A stretch of 64,000 nucleotides of DNA, from contig CACZPK010000023.1 in the NCBI GenBank assembly GCA_902783035.1, positions 104,089-168,088 on the forward strand. The letters run 5' to 3'. Positions 55,016 through 64,000 of the stretch are shown here, one piece after another. This DNA comes from Oscillospiraceae bacterium (lineage in GTDB: Bacteria > Bacillota > Clostridia > Oscillospirales > Oscillospiraceae). Position numbers and translations under genes: made by a program. Below the pieces are notes generated by a model. It made no database searches and was not told the origin of the DNA. It worked only from the letters and a program-made list of their open reading frames with translations. Position 1 is the first letter of the stretch. Every line of letters begins with the position of its first letter.

Positions 55016-55612
55016 TTACGACAACAAGTCTATGCCGAACGTCTTCAGGCTCTGCGCCAGACGCAGCACCGGAAGCCCCATCACATTAAAAAAGTCGCCG
55101 TCAATTCGCTCAACCAGCAAAGCGCCCAGGCCCTGAATCCCGTAGGCACCCGCTTTATCCATCGGCTCGCCGCTGCGGATATAAGCGCGCAGCTCTGCTT
55201 CCGACGCCGTACGGAAAAACACGTCGGTGGAAACCGTAAAGCAGTCCAGCCGATCGCCCCGCCGCACCGTAACACCCGTGCAGACCGTATGCCGGTTGCC
55301 GGAAAGCTCCGTCAGCATGCGCAGCGCTTCCGCCTCGTCGTGCGGCTTGCCCAGCCGTTCGTCGCCGAGAAATACCATCGTATCCGCCGTGATCACCAGG
55401 TCGTCCGGCGCGGTCAGAGACTGCGCCGCCTCCGCTTTCTTGCGGGCAATATAGGCGACCGTTTCCTGCGCCGTCAATCCGGCGGGATAGGTCTCATCCG
55501 CATGCGGCACAACAACGGAAAAATCACGGATCCCAATGCGCCGCAACAATTCCTGCCGCCGCGGAGAACCGGACGCCAACACAATATTATATTTCGTATA
55601 ATCTTCCATCAT
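55016..55612 (-). CDS. maf: Maf nucleotide pyrophosphatase
   Basis: This 198-residue house-cleaning enzyme hydrolyses non-canonical or excess dTTP/UTP-type nucleotides. ASGSPRRQELLRR and LVITADTMVFLGDERLGKP are the active-site loops. maf next to mreC is common in Firmicutes, normally with radC and mreB between. The first two codons are both ATG; either can start. Confidence 0.92.
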   Translation of the reverse strand: MMEDYTKYNIVLASGSPRRQELLRRIGIRDFSVVVPHADETYPAGLTAQETVAYIARKKAEAAQSLTAPDDLVITADTMVFLGDERLGKPHDEAEALRMLTELSGNRHTVCTGVTVRRGDRLDCFTVSTDVFFRTASEAELRAYIRSGEPMDKAGAYGIQGLGALLVERIDGDFFNVMGLPVLRLAQSLKTFGIDLLS

Positions 55613-55667
55613 TATTACCTTTTGTTGTTATAAAAGGACATGTCAGCAAGCCGCATCACAGCCGCTT

Positions 55668-57704
55668 TCATTCCACACCGCGATAGAACAATCCGCGGGT
55701 CAGGTCTTCGGGGGCACAATCCCTGCCTTCCACATGCGCACGCAGAATTGCCGCGCACTCCTCCGGCGTCTCCGTCGTAAAGCGAAGTCGCGCGTAGGAA
55801 AGGCCCACGCTGCGCCAATCGTCATGGTCGGCAAGGCAGAGTGTTTTGGCGTTCTCGATCTCGCTGCGTCCGCCATACACCTCCACGACCGGAAACCGTT
55901 CGCCGCGGCGGTCGGTCAGAACACCGTCCGCATTCAGCGCGATGCGGTTTTCCGTGATCATCAGCGGCAAACGGCCATAGATCACAGCCTCACAGGGCAG
56001 GCACTTTTGCAAATCCCGAATCTGCTCACGCCGCAATTCAAAAGAAACGGCGGCGGTATCCAAACCTTGTTCCTTCAAAAAGCGCAGCGCTGCAGAATTA
56101 AATACGTTAAGCGATAATTCGCCTCGTTTTTCCACTTTGTAATCACGCATCAACGCAAAATGCCCCAGATTGGCAATCCCTACGGCATCTGCGCCGCAAC
56201 GCAAAGCGGCCTCCAGTTTCGTACGCAACAGCGCCTCGTCCCGCGTACGATAGATCCGCGGCAGCACGGCACAAAAGCGCGTCTTGCCGCGATAGGGCGT
56301 CAGATCCAGCTGCTCATATTCCATCAGCGGCAGCGAGATCAGTGCCGCGCCTGCCTCCGCAAGGGCGGGGGTAAGCTGAGATGCATGCAGGAGCGAAACG
56401 GTAAAGCGCGGGGGCTCTGCCGGATTGTTGATCTCCTCCGGCGCGACGTAGCGCCCGGTACGGCGCTCCGGCGTGGCGGTGCGCACCGCTTCCAGCTCTG
56501 CCAGCGCGTCACGCCGCAGTGCGTTGAGCGATGCAGCGGAAACGGCAATCCCCGGTGTGACTCGCACAACGCATTCCCGCACGGTGAAGGCGGTACCGCC
56601 GGTCTTGCGCAAACGCTGCTCCGCCTCCTCGGCGGTCACGCTGCGATTGCGGGCACTCTCCGGTGTCGCACCCGTAACCGTGACAAGGTGATCGTCATCG
56701 TCCGCTGCGAGCAGGGTCATCGGCTCATCCGGTGCAAGCTTTGCAGCAAAGCGCACCGGAACGGTGCGCATCGTGCCCCGCTCATAATCTGCGCGCAGCT
56801 GCGCGAACCACTCTTCCGGCCAGCGGGCGTTCGCCGGGCGGACGCCAAACATGGATTCGCCCGTCTGTCCCGTATAATAGCCGTCCGTAAAGCCGTCGCG
56901 CGAAAACGCCGCGGCAAGCTGGCCACGCTCCTCGTCGGTGGGGCCGCGGTGCTCGCGGATGAGGCGGGCATAAATACCCGTTACCGCCGCGACATACTCC
57001 GGCCGTTTCATACGCCCTTCGAGCTTCAGGCAGGCAACGCCCATGTCCATCAGTTCCGGCACATAGTCGGCAAGGCAGTTATCGCGCAGGCTCAGCGGGT
57101 GCCCGCCGTCGTAGGGCAGGCGGCAAGGCTGGGCGCAAAGTCCGCGGTTGCCGCTGCGCTGCCCGATAACGGCGCTCATCGCGCATTGCCCCGACCAGCA
57201 CATACAAAGCGCACCGTGAGCAAAGACCTCCAGTTCGATCGGGCTTTCCCGGCAAAGCTCGGCTATCTCGTTTCGGCTCAGCTCCCGTGCAAGCACAGCG
57301 CGGGTGATGCCCAAACGCGCCGCCTCACGCACGCCGGAAAGCGTGTGCACAGTCATCTGTGTGCTGGCGTGCAGCGGCAAGTCCGGTACGACACGGCGCA
57401 GAGTGTCCAGCACACCCCAGTCCTGCACAAGGATGGCGTCGACGCCTGCCTCGTTTGCCACGCGGGCGGCTGAGGCAAGCGCATGGAGCTCCCGGTCGGT
57501 AATGAGGGTGTTGAGCGTCAGATAGACCTTTACGCCGCGCAAATGGCAATAGTTTACGGCAGGGCGCAGCTCGTCCAGGGTAAAATTGCGCGCACCGCGG
57601 CGGGCGTTGAACTCATCAACACCAAGATATACCGCGTCCGCGCCGTTCTGTACGGCGGCGACAAGCGCTTCTTTTGATCCGGCAGGTGCCAGTAACTCCG
57701 TCAT
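55668..57704 (-). CDS. U32 family protein, RlhA-type RNA hydroxylase
   Basis: This 678-residue protein is called peptidase U32, but long members such as E. coli RlhA hydroxylate rRNA and short ones act on tRNA. It begins MTELLAPAGSKEALVAAVQ and has the cysteine motifs CMCWSGQCAMS and SGNRGLCAQPC, which bind an iron-sulfur cluster in relatives. Its length with a C-terminal extension matches RlhA. It lies 11 bases after zapA and probably uses translational coupling, since no strong ribosome site is seen. Confidence 0.85.
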   Translation of the reverse strand: MTELLAPAGSKEALVAAVQNGADAVYLGVDEFNARRGARNFTLDELRPAVNYCHLRGVKVYLTLNTLITDRELHALASAARVANEAGVDAILVQDWGVLDTLRRVVPDLPLHASTQMTVHTLSGVREAARLGITRAVLARELSRNEIAELCRESPIELEVFAHGALCMCWSGQCAMSAVIGQRSGNRGLCAQPCRLPYDGGHPLSLRDNCLADYVPELMDMGVACLKLEGRMKRPEYVAAVTGIYARLIREHRGPTDEERGQLAAAFSRDGFTDGYYTGQTGESMFGVRPANARWPEEWFAQLRADYERGTMRTVPVRFAAKLAPDEPMTLLAADDDDHLVTVTGATPESARNRSVTAEEAEQRLRKTGGTAFTVRECVVRVTPGIAVSAASLNALRRDALAELEAVRTATPERRTGRYVAPEEINNPAEPPRFTVSLLHASQLTPALAEAGAALISLPLMEYEQLDLTPYRGKTRFCAVLPRIYRTRDEALLRTKLEAALRCGADAVGIANLGHFALMRDYKVEKRGELSLNVFNSAALRFLKEQGLDTAAVSFELRREQIRDLQKCLPCEAVIYGRLPLMITENRIALNADGVLTDRRGERFPVVEVYGGRSEIENAKTLCLADHDDWRSVGLSYARLRFTTETPEECAAILRAHVEGRDCAPEDLTRGLFYRGVE

Positions 57705-57715
57705 ATCGTTCGCGA

Positions 57716-58030
57716 TTACTTCTTGTTCTGCAGTTTGAACAGCTCACGCTTGAGCTCCGACGTTTCGTTGCGGGCGCGGGTTGCCTCATCGCTGTATTCC
57801 TTCACCTGTGCGCGCAGCGCCTCGGTGGCCTCGCGTTCCTTAAACAACTCGTCGGCAATGTTGACCGCCGTGAGCACAGCGGCGTCGGTACGGCCGACCT
57901 TTGCCGCTGCGATCAGCTCGCTCATCTTGGTATCGACGTAACCGCCTACTTTCTGCATATAGGACGGCGCCTCTTCGGCCACAAGGTTATAATCCTCTCC
58001 GCAGATGCTGACGGTGACCCGGTTTTCCAT
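57716..58030 (-). CDS. zapA: Cell division protein ZapA
   Basis: This 104-residue protein cross-links FtsZ filaments. The start ENRVTVSICGEDYNLVAEE and the coiled-coil C-terminus (EREATEALRAQVKEYSDEAT) are typical. I prefer the ATG at 58030, nine bases after AAAGGA, over two earlier in-frame ATGs. Confidence 0.88.
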   Translation of the reverse strand: MENRVTVSICGEDYNLVAEEAPSYMQKVGGYVDTKMSELIAAAKVGRTDAAVLTAVNIADELFKEREATEALRAQVKEYSDEATRARNETSELKRELFKLQNKK

Positions 58031-58087
58031 GACTGTCATTCCTTTCATTTTGATAGAATGTCCACTTCACCTAATGATTCATTCTAT

Positions 58088-58115
58088 ACTATAGCACAAA
58101 GCATTTGTCTTGCAA
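58088..58115 (-). promoter_or_regulatory. Promoter of zapA
   Basis: On the minus strand TTGCAA (58115-58110), 16 bases, TATAGT (58093-58088). On the plus strand TTTACG-17-TAATAT near 58174-58202 may serve dnaD, less convincingly. Confidence 0.55.
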
Positions 58116-58231
58116 AGGGGGATTCATCGAAAAAACAGAATAAGAAACCATTCAGTCCAAAAATTTTGGGTTTACGAAACCATATTTTTATTGTAATATA
58201 AATTGGTTTTGTATCGAAAGGGGGCGGACGC

Positions 58232-59179
58232 GTGAGCGACTATGTGCTGCACCTGACACAGGAAGAGAATATCGTCCTCGGCGCCGGCGCGGTGCGCCGC
58301 CTCATCGAGGGTGGAGACGGAGACGCAGCGCTGCTGTATCTCTGTCTGGTGCGGCGTGGTTCGGCGGAACCGGACGCGCTGCGCGGCGAGCTGCGTTGGA
58401 ACGCGGAGCGCTTCGCCGCCGCCGAAAAGATGCTGCACACGCTGGGGCTCATCAGTGCGCCGCACAGTGCATCGCCCTTGGGAGAAAACGTTTCCCGCAG
58501 CGCGGCGCCGCCCGTACCGGAAACCGCCATTCCGGATTACAGCCGTGACGATTTGATGGGTAAGCTGGAAGGCGACGCATCTTTTGCGGAACTGCTGCGC
58601 GAGGTCGAGCGCAAGCTCGGCAAGCTCAGCGACCCATCGGTAAAGAAACTGCTGGGGCTGTATGACTATCTTGGCTTACCGGCAGATGTGATCTATCTTC
58701 TGGTAAACTATTGTGCGGAGCGCAAGGCAGAGCAATTCGGCGCCGGCAAACCGCCGACGATGCGCGAAATCGAAAAAGAAGGCTATACCTGGGCACGGCT
58801 GGAGCTGTTTTCGCTGGAGGCGGCAGACGCCTATCTTCAGCACGAACGGAGCAAGCGCGGCAGCTATGGCGCATATATGGAAGCGCTGGGGCTGGGCGGA
58901 CGTGCCGCGGTACCCGGTGAGGAGCGTTATCTGGGGGCCTGGGCGGAAATGGGCTTTCCGCCCGAAACGGTCGCCATTGCCTATGACAAGACCATGCTCC
59001 GCTGCCACGAACTCAAGTGGCCATATCTTAACGGCATCCTCAAGCGCTGGCACGAAAAAGGGCTGCATACACCGCAAGAGGTCGGCACCGAAAACGCGGC
59101 GCCGCGCAAAGGTGCGCAGAAGGGCACCGGCAGAGCGGACTACGACAAAAACGCCTGGATGGACGAATTCATCAAGTGA
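58232..59179 (+). CDS. dnaD: DnaD domain protein (primosome component)
   Basis: This 315-residue protein has an N-terminal winged-helix region and two DnaD/DnaB_2 domains. FAELLREVERKLGKLSDPSV and AIAYDKTMLRCHELKWPYLNGIL..WHEKG mark them. It would help load the replicative helicase. The GTG start follows AAAGGGGGCGG. It is followed after nine bases by a helicase-loader gene, a conserved pairing. Confidence 0.88.
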   Translation: MSDYVLHLTQEENIVLGAGAVRRLIEGGDGDAALLYLCLVRRGSAEPDALRGELRWNAERFAAAEKMLHTLGLISAPHSASPLGENVSRSAAPPVPETAIPDYSRDDLMGKLEGDASFAELLREVERKLGKLSDPSVKKLLGLYDYLGLPADVIYLLVNYCAERKAEQFGAGKPPTMREIEKEGYTWARLELFSLEAADAYLQHERSKRGSYGAYMEALGLGGRAAVPGEERYLGAWAEMGFPPETVAIAYDKTMLRCHELKWPYLNGILKRWHEKGLHTPQEVGTENAAPRKGAQKGTGRADYDKNAWMDEFIK

Positions 59180-59188
59180 GGGATCGCT

Positions 59189-60181
59189 ATGGCATACGAC
59201 AGCAAGGTCCTGCGCCGCGCGGCGGCGCGCTATGACGAGGATAAGCAGCGGCGCGAGGCACAGTTCCGCGCCTTGCAGCGCACCTGCTACGACCGGGAGC
59301 CGCGTCTGCAGGAAATCGACCGCGAGCTGTCACACACGATGGCAAAGATCATTGCCTCCGGTCTGCGCCGCGGCACCGATCCCCGCAGCGCCATCGAATC
59401 GCTGAAGGAGGAGAACCTTGCCCTTCAGCAGGAGCGCGGCGAACTGCTTGTCCGTCTTGGATATCCTGCCGACGCATTGGAGCCAAAACCCGCCTGCGAG
59501 GCGTGCAATGACTCGGGCTGGGTGGGCAGCAGCATGTGCGACTGTCTGCGCCGCTACTATGTGCGCGAACAGAATGCCGAGCTCTCCCGCATGCTCGACC
59601 TCGGTACGCAGAGCTTCGACACCTTCGACATCCAATACTATTCACCCACCGAAACCTTCGGCCGCAAAACCACCGCCCGCGAAAACATGGACCATAACCG
59701 CGACACCTGCTATGGTTTCGCACGGTATTTCCCTTCGTCTCTGAAAAACCTCTTGCTCTCCGGCGACCCGGGGCTGGGCAAGACCTTCCTCTCCGCCTGC
59801 GTCGCGCGTGAGGTGAGCGGGCGCGGCTACTCCGTGGTCTACGACACGGCAGCGCATATCTTTCAGCGTTTTGAGGCACAGAAATTCCGCCGCGACGAGG
59901 ACGCGGATGAGGCGGAAGACGATGTGTCGCGCTATCTGCGCTGCGACCTGCTGATCATCGACGATCTGGGTACGGAGATGACGACCAGCTTTGTGCAAAG
60001 CGCGCTCTACCAGATTATCAACTCCCGCCTCATCGCACAGCGCTCGACCATCATCTCGACGAACCTCAACCCGCTCCAGATCGGCGAGCGCTACGGCGAG
60101 GCAATCCTCTCCCGTATCCGCGGGGAGTATGAATTTCTACCCTTCTTTGGGGATGATATCCGAAAGCTGAAAAAGAAATGA
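59189..60181 (+). CDS. DnaC/DnaI-type helicase loader ATPase
   Basis: This 330-residue AAA+ protein has a coiled N-terminus, a zinc-type motif CEACNDSGWVGSSMCDC near residue 106, Walker A GDPGLGKTFLSACV near 192 and Walker B LLIIDDLGTE. The final part has LSRIRGEYEFLPFFGDDIR. It is related to DnaI and IstB; the context with dnaD favours helicase loading. Confidence 0.9.
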   Translation: MAYDSKVLRRAAARYDEDKQRREAQFRALQRTCYDREPRLQEIDRELSHTMAKIIASGLRRGTDPRSAIESLKEENLALQQERGELLVRLGYPADALEPKPACEACNDSGWVGSSMCDCLRRYYVREQNAELSRMLDLGTQSFDTFDIQYYSPTETFGRKTTARENMDHNRDTCYGFARYFPSSLKNLLLSGDPGLGKTFLSACVAREVSGRGYSVVYDTAAHIFQRFEAQKFRRDEDADEAEDDVSRYLRCDLLIIDDLGTEMTTSFVQSALYQIINSRLIAQRSTIISTNLNPLQIGERYGEAILSRIRGEYEFLPFFGDDIRKLKKK

Positions 60182-62067
60182 CCAATCCCATTCGACAAAA
60201 CCTCTGGGCGGAAAAGCCCGGTGAACGCGCGGCGAAACGCGCCGCGCGCCTGTGGCTGCCGCCGCTGATCCTGCTGGTCTTCGCGCTTGCCAACGGTTTT
60301 CTGGCGCTGCGGCTCGCCGCGTGCTCCTACGCGCCGCTCTGGCACCCCGCGGTCTGGCAATCCTATTTCGACCATCCGCCCATCGTGCTGCTCAATGTGC
60401 TGCCGGCGGTTCTGCTCATGGCGCTGGGACTGTTTCTCACGCGTCGGCCATGGGCCGCATACCTTCTCTCCGCCGTACCGGTCATCGGTCTGGCGCTGGT
60501 CAACTATTACAAGATCCAGCTGCGCGGCGATCCGCTGCTTGCCTCCGACTTTCGTCTGATCCGCACGGCGGGCGGTATCCTGAACCACTACTCCCTCGAC
60601 CTCTCGCGCGTCGTGCTCGTCGCGGTGGGCGGCGCGGGACTGATGTTCCTCTGCTGCCTGCTCCTGCTGCCCGACATGCCGCTGCGCCGCATGCCGCGCT
60701 TTGCGGGGTCGGCGGTCTGTCTGGCGCTGGTTCCGCTGCTCTATTCGCAGGTCTACATGAACTGGGACCTCTATTTGCAAACGCAAAACCTGGACGCCAT
60801 CGAAAACGAGTGGTCGCAGGTGGAGATCTTCGTCTCCCGCGGATTCTGGTATCCCTTTATGCGCAGTGTCTCCAAAGCATTTCCCCAGATACCGGAGGGA
60901 TACAATGCCCGCAAAGCAGAAGAATTTCTCGCCCAATACCCCAGTGGCGACATTTCCCCGGAAACAAAGGTCAACGTCGTCGGCGTCATGCTGGAGGCGT
61001 TTTCTGACCTGACGGATTATCCCGTGCTGGCGGCACAGCCGCGGGTTGCGGAGCTTTACGAGCCGCTGCACGCACTGGAGGCGCAAAGCGTGTCCGGCGA
61101 ATTGTTGACCAACATTTTCGCGGGCGGTACGGTGGACACCGAATGGGGCTTTCTCTCCGGCTATTCCCACCACAGCGAGTTCCGCGGAGATGTGGACTCC
61201 TATGTACGCTACTTCGCCGCGCAGGGCTACGACACGGTCTATAGCCACCCCGGTTACGACTGGTTCTACAACCGCCGCAACATCAATGGCTATCTCGGTT
61301 TTGACAATAGCGTGTTCACAAACGACGGCTTCGGCGCACTCGTCGATCCCGAGGAAGCGCCGAAACGCTCCGACCGCATTCTGTTCGACTATCTGCTTGG
61401 GGAGCTGGACGCACGCGGGGCAGGGGACAAGCCTCTGTTCTCATTCTCGGTGACGTATCAGAACCATGGTCCCTACGACGACCACAATCGGCCGGTCGGT
61501 GCATTGACCGAGGCGGAAACCGGCTGGTCGCTCTCGTCGGTGAGCATCCTCAACAACTATTTCGACGGCATCTCCGACACCATCACGGAGCTGACGCGTT
61601 TCACGCAGGAGCTGGAAGCGCGTGACGCACCCGTCGTACTGGTCCTTTTCGGCGACCACAAGCCCTGGCTCGGCAACGATGCGTCGGTCTACACGGAGTT
61701 AGATATCGACTTTGACATGTCCACGGTGGAAGGGCTTGCCAATTACTATGCCACACCGTACCTCATCTGGGGAAACAGCGCGGCAAAAGCTGTGCTGGGG
61801 CAAGACTTTACCGGACGGGGACGCGACTGTTCGCCCTGCTTCCTGATGGCGGAGCTGTTCGACCTCTGCGGCTGGGACGGGCCGTCGTTCATGGCGCTCC
61901 AGCGTGCGGTGCGCGAGCAGCTGCCGTTGGTGCATGAGGATGGCTTTCTCCTTTTCAATGGTGCGGTCACGACCAAGCAGGCGCTTGATCCGGAGCTGCT
62001 CGACTTCTATATGAACTACCGCCGCGTCGAATACTGGCGCGAAACGCGCGCGCTCCGCGCAGCGTAA
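60178..62067 (+). CDS. LTA synthase family membrane sulfatase-fold protein
   Basis: This 629-residue protein has about five N-terminal helices and an extracellular alkaline-phosphatase-fold domain. GVMLEAFSD gives the metal Glu, FAGGTVDTEWGFLSGY contains the presumptive catalytic Thr, TYQNHGPYDDH and FGDHKPWLG complete the site. It would transfer glycerol phosphate or phosphoethanolamine on surface polymers. It overlaps the helicase-loader gene by four bases, an unusual partner. Confidence 0.88.
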   Translation: MTNPIRQNLWAEKPGERAAKRAARLWLPPLILLVFALANGFLALRLAACSYAPLWHPAVWQSYFDHPPIVLLNVLPAVLLMALGLFLTRRPWAAYLLSAVPVIGLALVNYYKIQLRGDPLLASDFRLIRTAGGILNHYSLDLSRVVLVAVGGAGLMFLCCLLLLPDMPLRRMPRFAGSAVCLALVPLLYSQVYMNWDLYLQTQNLDAIENEWSQVEIFVSRGFWYPFMRSVSKAFPQIPEGYNARKAEEFLAQYPSGDISPETKVNVVGVMLEAFSDLTDYPVLAAQPRVAELYEPLHALEAQSVSGELLTNIFAGGTVDTEWGFLSGYSHHSEFRGDVDSYVRYFAAQGYDTVYSHPGYDWFYNRRNINGYLGFDNSVFTNDGFGALVDPEEAPKRSDRILFDYLLGELDARGAGDKPLFSFSVTYQNHGPYDDHNRPVGALTEAETGWSLSSVSILNNYFDGISDTITELTRFTQELEARDAPVVLVLFGDHKPWLGNDASVYTELDIDFDMSTVEGLANYYATPYLIWGNSAAKAVLGQDFTGRGRDCSPCFLMAELFDLCGWDGPSFMALQRAVREQLPLVHEDGFLLFNGAVTTKQALDPELLDFYMNYRRVEYWRETRALRAA

Positions 62068-62078
62068 CGCATACAAAA

Positions 62079-62118
62079 AAAGAAGCGTTTCCCGAAAGCG
62101 GGAAACGCTTCTTTTTTT
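62079..62118. terminator. Bidirectional terminator between the LTA-synthase-like gene and glyQS
   Basis: A 16-bp perfect stem AAAGAAGCGTTTCCCG with CGGGAAACGCTTCTTT, loop AAAG, with A and T runs on both sides. Confidence 0.92.
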
Positions 62119-62125
62119 CATGCCA

Positions 62126-63556
62126 TCAGAAACTCACGCGCTCGGCAAGGTAGCTCTTGACCTGGTCGATGGGGATACGCACCTGCTGCATCGTGTCGCG
62201 CTCGCGCACGGTGACGCAGTGGTCGGCGGGGGTGCCCTTCTCAGCGTCGCCCACGGTGTCAAAGTCGAAGGTAATGCAGAACGGCGTGCCGATCTCATCC
62301 TCGCGGCGATAGCGCTTGCCGATCGAACCGGTCTCGTCGTAGTCGATCATGAAGTCCTTCGCCAGCTCCGCATAAAGCTCCTTCGCCGGACCGGTGAGCA
62401 CTTCCTTCTTGGAAAGAGGCAGGATCGCCGCCTTGTAGGGGGCAAGGAAGGGGTGCAGGTGCAGCACGGTGCGGACATCGTCGTTGCCCTTCTTGTCCTG
62501 ACCGACGACCTCCTCGTCATAGGCATCGCAAAGGAACGCCAGTGCCACACGGTCACAGCCGAGCGACGGCTCGATGACGTAGGGGATATAATGCTCGTTG
62601 GTATCGGGATCGAAGTAGGTCAGATCCTTGCCGGACGCCTCCTGATGACGGCCGAGGTCGTAATCGGTACGGTCGGCAATGCCCCACAGCTCGCCCCAGT
62701 CGGTGAACGGGAAGGCATACTCGATATCGGTTGTGGCGCGGGAGTAGAACGCCAGCTCCGCAGGCTCATGGTCACGCAGGCGCAGATGCTCCTTGTTGAT
62801 GCCGAGGCTCGTGAGCCAATTGGTGCAGTAATCTTTCCAGTAAGCAAACCAATCCAGATCGGTGCCGGGCTTGCAGAAGAACTCGCACTCCATCTGCTCA
62901 AACTCACGGGTGCGGAAGGTGAAGTTGCCCGGCGTGATCTCGTTGCGGAATGCCTTACCGACCTGGCAGACACCGAACGGGAGCTTTTTGCGCGTGGTGC
63001 GTGCGATGTTTGCAAAGTTGACAAAGATGCCCTGCGCCGTCTCGGGGCGGAGGTACACGGTGGAGGAGGAATCCTCCGTCACGCCGATGGCGGTCTTGAA
63101 CATCAGGTTGAACTTGCGGATGGGCGTAAAATCATGCTTGCCGCACACCGGGCAGATGACGTTCTCATGGGAGGCGATAAACTCGTCCATCTCGTCAAAG
63201 GTCATGGCGTCGGTATTCACGTCGGGGAACTCCTCGCCGATGAGCTTATCCGCGCGGTGGCGCGCCTTGCACGCCTTGCAGTCGAGCAGGGGGTCGGAGA
63301 AGCTGGCAACGTGGCCGGTCGTGACCCATGTGGTCGGGTTCATGATGATCGCGGCGTCGAGGCCCACGTTGTACGGACTCTCCTGCACGAACTTTTTGAG
63401 CCATGCCTTCTTGACGTTGTTCTTGAACTCCACGCCAAGCGGGCCGTAGTCCCAGGAGTTGGCGAGGCCGCCGTAGATTTCGCTGCCGGGGAAGATAAAG
63501 CCGCGGTTCTTGCAGAGGTTGACGATCGAGTCAAAATTCTTCTTGCTGTGTTCCAT
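62126..63556 (-). CDS. glyQS: Glycyl-tRNA synthetase, single-chain (alpha2) type
   Basis: This 476-residue class II synthetase is the dimeric archaeal/eukaryal-like form, not the GlyQ/GlyS pair. Motif 2 is [20 protein letters not shown], motif 3 lies in [14 protein letters not shown], and the start [20 protein letters not shown] is typical. AAAGGAG precedes the ATG. It is controlled by a T-box in its leader. Confidence 0.95.
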   Translation of the reverse strand: MEHSKKNFDSIVNLCKNRGFIFPGSEIYGGLANSWDYGPLGVEFKNNVKKAWLKKFVQESPYNVGLDAAIIMNPTTWVTTGHVASFSDPLLDCKACKARHRADKLIGEEFPDVNTDAMTFDEMDEFIASHENVICPVCGKHDFTPIRKFNLMFKTAIGVTEDSSSTVYLRPETAQGIFVNFANIARTTRKKLPFGVCQVGKAFRNEITPGNFTFRTREFEQMECEFFCKPGTDLDWFAYWKDYCTNWLTSLGINKEHLRLRDHEPAELAFYSRATTDIEYAFPFTDWGELWGIADRTDYDLGRHQEASGKDLTYFDPDTNEHYIPYVIEPSLGCDRVALAFLCDAYDEEVVGQDKKGNDDVRTVLHLHPFLAPYKAAILPLSKKEVLTGPAKELYAELAKDFMIDYDETGSIGKRYRREDEIGTPFCITFDFDTVGDAEKGTPADHCVTVRERDTMQQVRIPIDQVKSYLAERVSF

Positions 63557-63592
63557 GTGGATCTGCTCCTTTCAAGTTGTGGCTCAGAGCAC

Positions 63593-63828
63593 AAAAAACG
63601 CCCCAAGCCGGTTTTAGTCGGCTCAGGGCGAGTTAATCATAACCCGTGGTTCCACCTGAATTCGCGTCTGGCTGACGCGCACTCTTTCCCGGTAACGGCG
63701 GGGTGCCGGCGGCGCATTTCCGCGCCGCTGCTCAAGGGCGCCTTCTTTTCCGCTCCGTAAAAGGCTTGCACCGGCCGCCTTCTCTCTGCATACGTTCCGC
63801 GAAAAATACTGTTCCCTGTCAACGCAGT
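63593..63828 (-). ncRNA. T-box riboswitch of glyQS
   Basis: On the minus strand the leader has stem I with AGAGAGAAGGC and GGCCGGTGCAAGCC, a probable specifier GGC (in AGAAGGCGCC), the T-box AGGTGGAACCACGGG (63656-63642) and a terminator GCCCTGAGCCGAC/GCCGGCTTGGGGC type stem followed by six Ts (63630-63593). Uncharged tRNA-Gly would favour antitermination. Confidence 0.9.
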
Positions 63829-63834
63829 GAGGTC

Positions 63835-63863
63835 ATTTTAATATAGGGCGGCAGGTTTGTCAA
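63835..63863 (-). promoter_or_regulatory. Promoter of the T-box-glyQS transcript
   Basis: On the minus strand TTGACA (63863-63858), 17 bases, TAAAAT (63840-63835). Confidence 0.78.
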
Positions 63864-63869
63864 GCAGGA

Positions 63870-63897
63870 AAAAGCACCGCCTTTGAGCGGTGCTTTT
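63870..63897 (-). terminator. Terminator of rpsT
   Basis: An 11-bp stem AAAAGCACCGC with GCGGTGCTTTT, six-base loop; on the minus strand five Ts follow. Confidence 0.85.
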
Positions 63898-63907
63898 GCT
63901 TTGCTGT

Positions 63908-64000
63908 TCAGTTCAGGCCGTTGAGCTTCAGCGTCAGCGCGCTCTTCTTGTGCGCGGCGTTGTTCTTATGCAGAATGCCCTTGGCGACCGCCTTGTCCAC
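63908..64000 (-). CDS. rpsT: 30S ribosomal protein S20, C-terminal fragment
   Basis: The last 30 residues are in the window: VDKAVAKGILHKNNAAHKKS then ALTLKLNGLN. The pattern KGxxHKNxAAxKKS is that of the S20 C-terminus. The gene continues beyond the window end. Confidence 0.9.
   Translation of the reverse strand: MDKAVAKGILHKNNAAHKKSALTLKLNGLN

Overview
The window is a high-GC chromosomal stretch from a Gram-positive, clostridia-type bacterium, probably a gut Firmicute. The support is a lysine riboswitch, a glycyl T-box, Noc, DnaD and DnaC/DnaI-type primosome genes, many lipoproteins with LxxC boxes, TTGACA/TATAAT promoters, and frequent TTG/GTG starts behind strong Shine-Dalgarno sites. 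I cannot name the genus. I see no insertion sequence, phage or CRISPR array; most genes are housekeeping or transport genes in compact operons.

Layout. 1-2787: end of a branched-chain amino acid ABC importer operon (livH-livM-livG-livF). 2820-5720: a methionine importer operon (metQ-metN-metI), preceded by a promoter, a 29-codon methionine-rich leader peptide and a terminator; MetQ appears to be circularly permuted. 5728-8319: NAD(P)HX dehydratase, a TSUP exporter and an IclR regulator. 8437-14730: a molybdenum operon, modABC followed by cofactor genes moaA, moaC, a MOSC protein, a MoeA-like protein with an in-frame UGA at a probable selenocysteine position, and mogA. 14766-15347: mntP. 15432-21874: the F-type ATP synthase operon, which has no separate delta gene; a delta-like C-terminal domain is fused to the front of the alpha subunit. 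21965-25243: a lipoprotein, then purine salvage genes xpt and guaA.

25244-30440 is a more AT-rich accessory patch. It holds a membrane-anchored phosphoesterase flanked by two copies of an 18-bp palindrome and two related hairpins, a short possible gene remnant, and a diguanylate cyclase with two solute-binding sensor domains. 30439-36375: a NYN/OST-HTH protein, Noc, a VanW protein, a small lipoprotein, tRNA-Gly(CCC) and a D,D-carboxypeptidase. 36468-38449: a lysine riboswitch controlling an NhaC-family transporter.

38463-58030 is almost entirely minus strand: AlaX editing protein, GH3 enzyme and aspS; mgsA, MinD, rsmG, mscL and serS; a coiled-coil membrane protein with parB and parA, bracketed by two parS sites; a GH13 enzyme; PBP2, a GNAT protein, mreD, mreC and maf; a U32 hydroxylase-type protein and zapA. 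58232-62067 (plus): DnaD, DnaC and an LTA-synthase-like sulfatase. 62126-64000 (minus): glycyl-tRNA synthetase with its T-box, and the end of rpsT.

Four observations stand out: the permuted MetQ, its Met-rich attenuator leader, the candidate selenoprotein in molybdenum cofactor synthesis with a SECIS-like hairpin, and the delta-alpha ATP synthase fusion.
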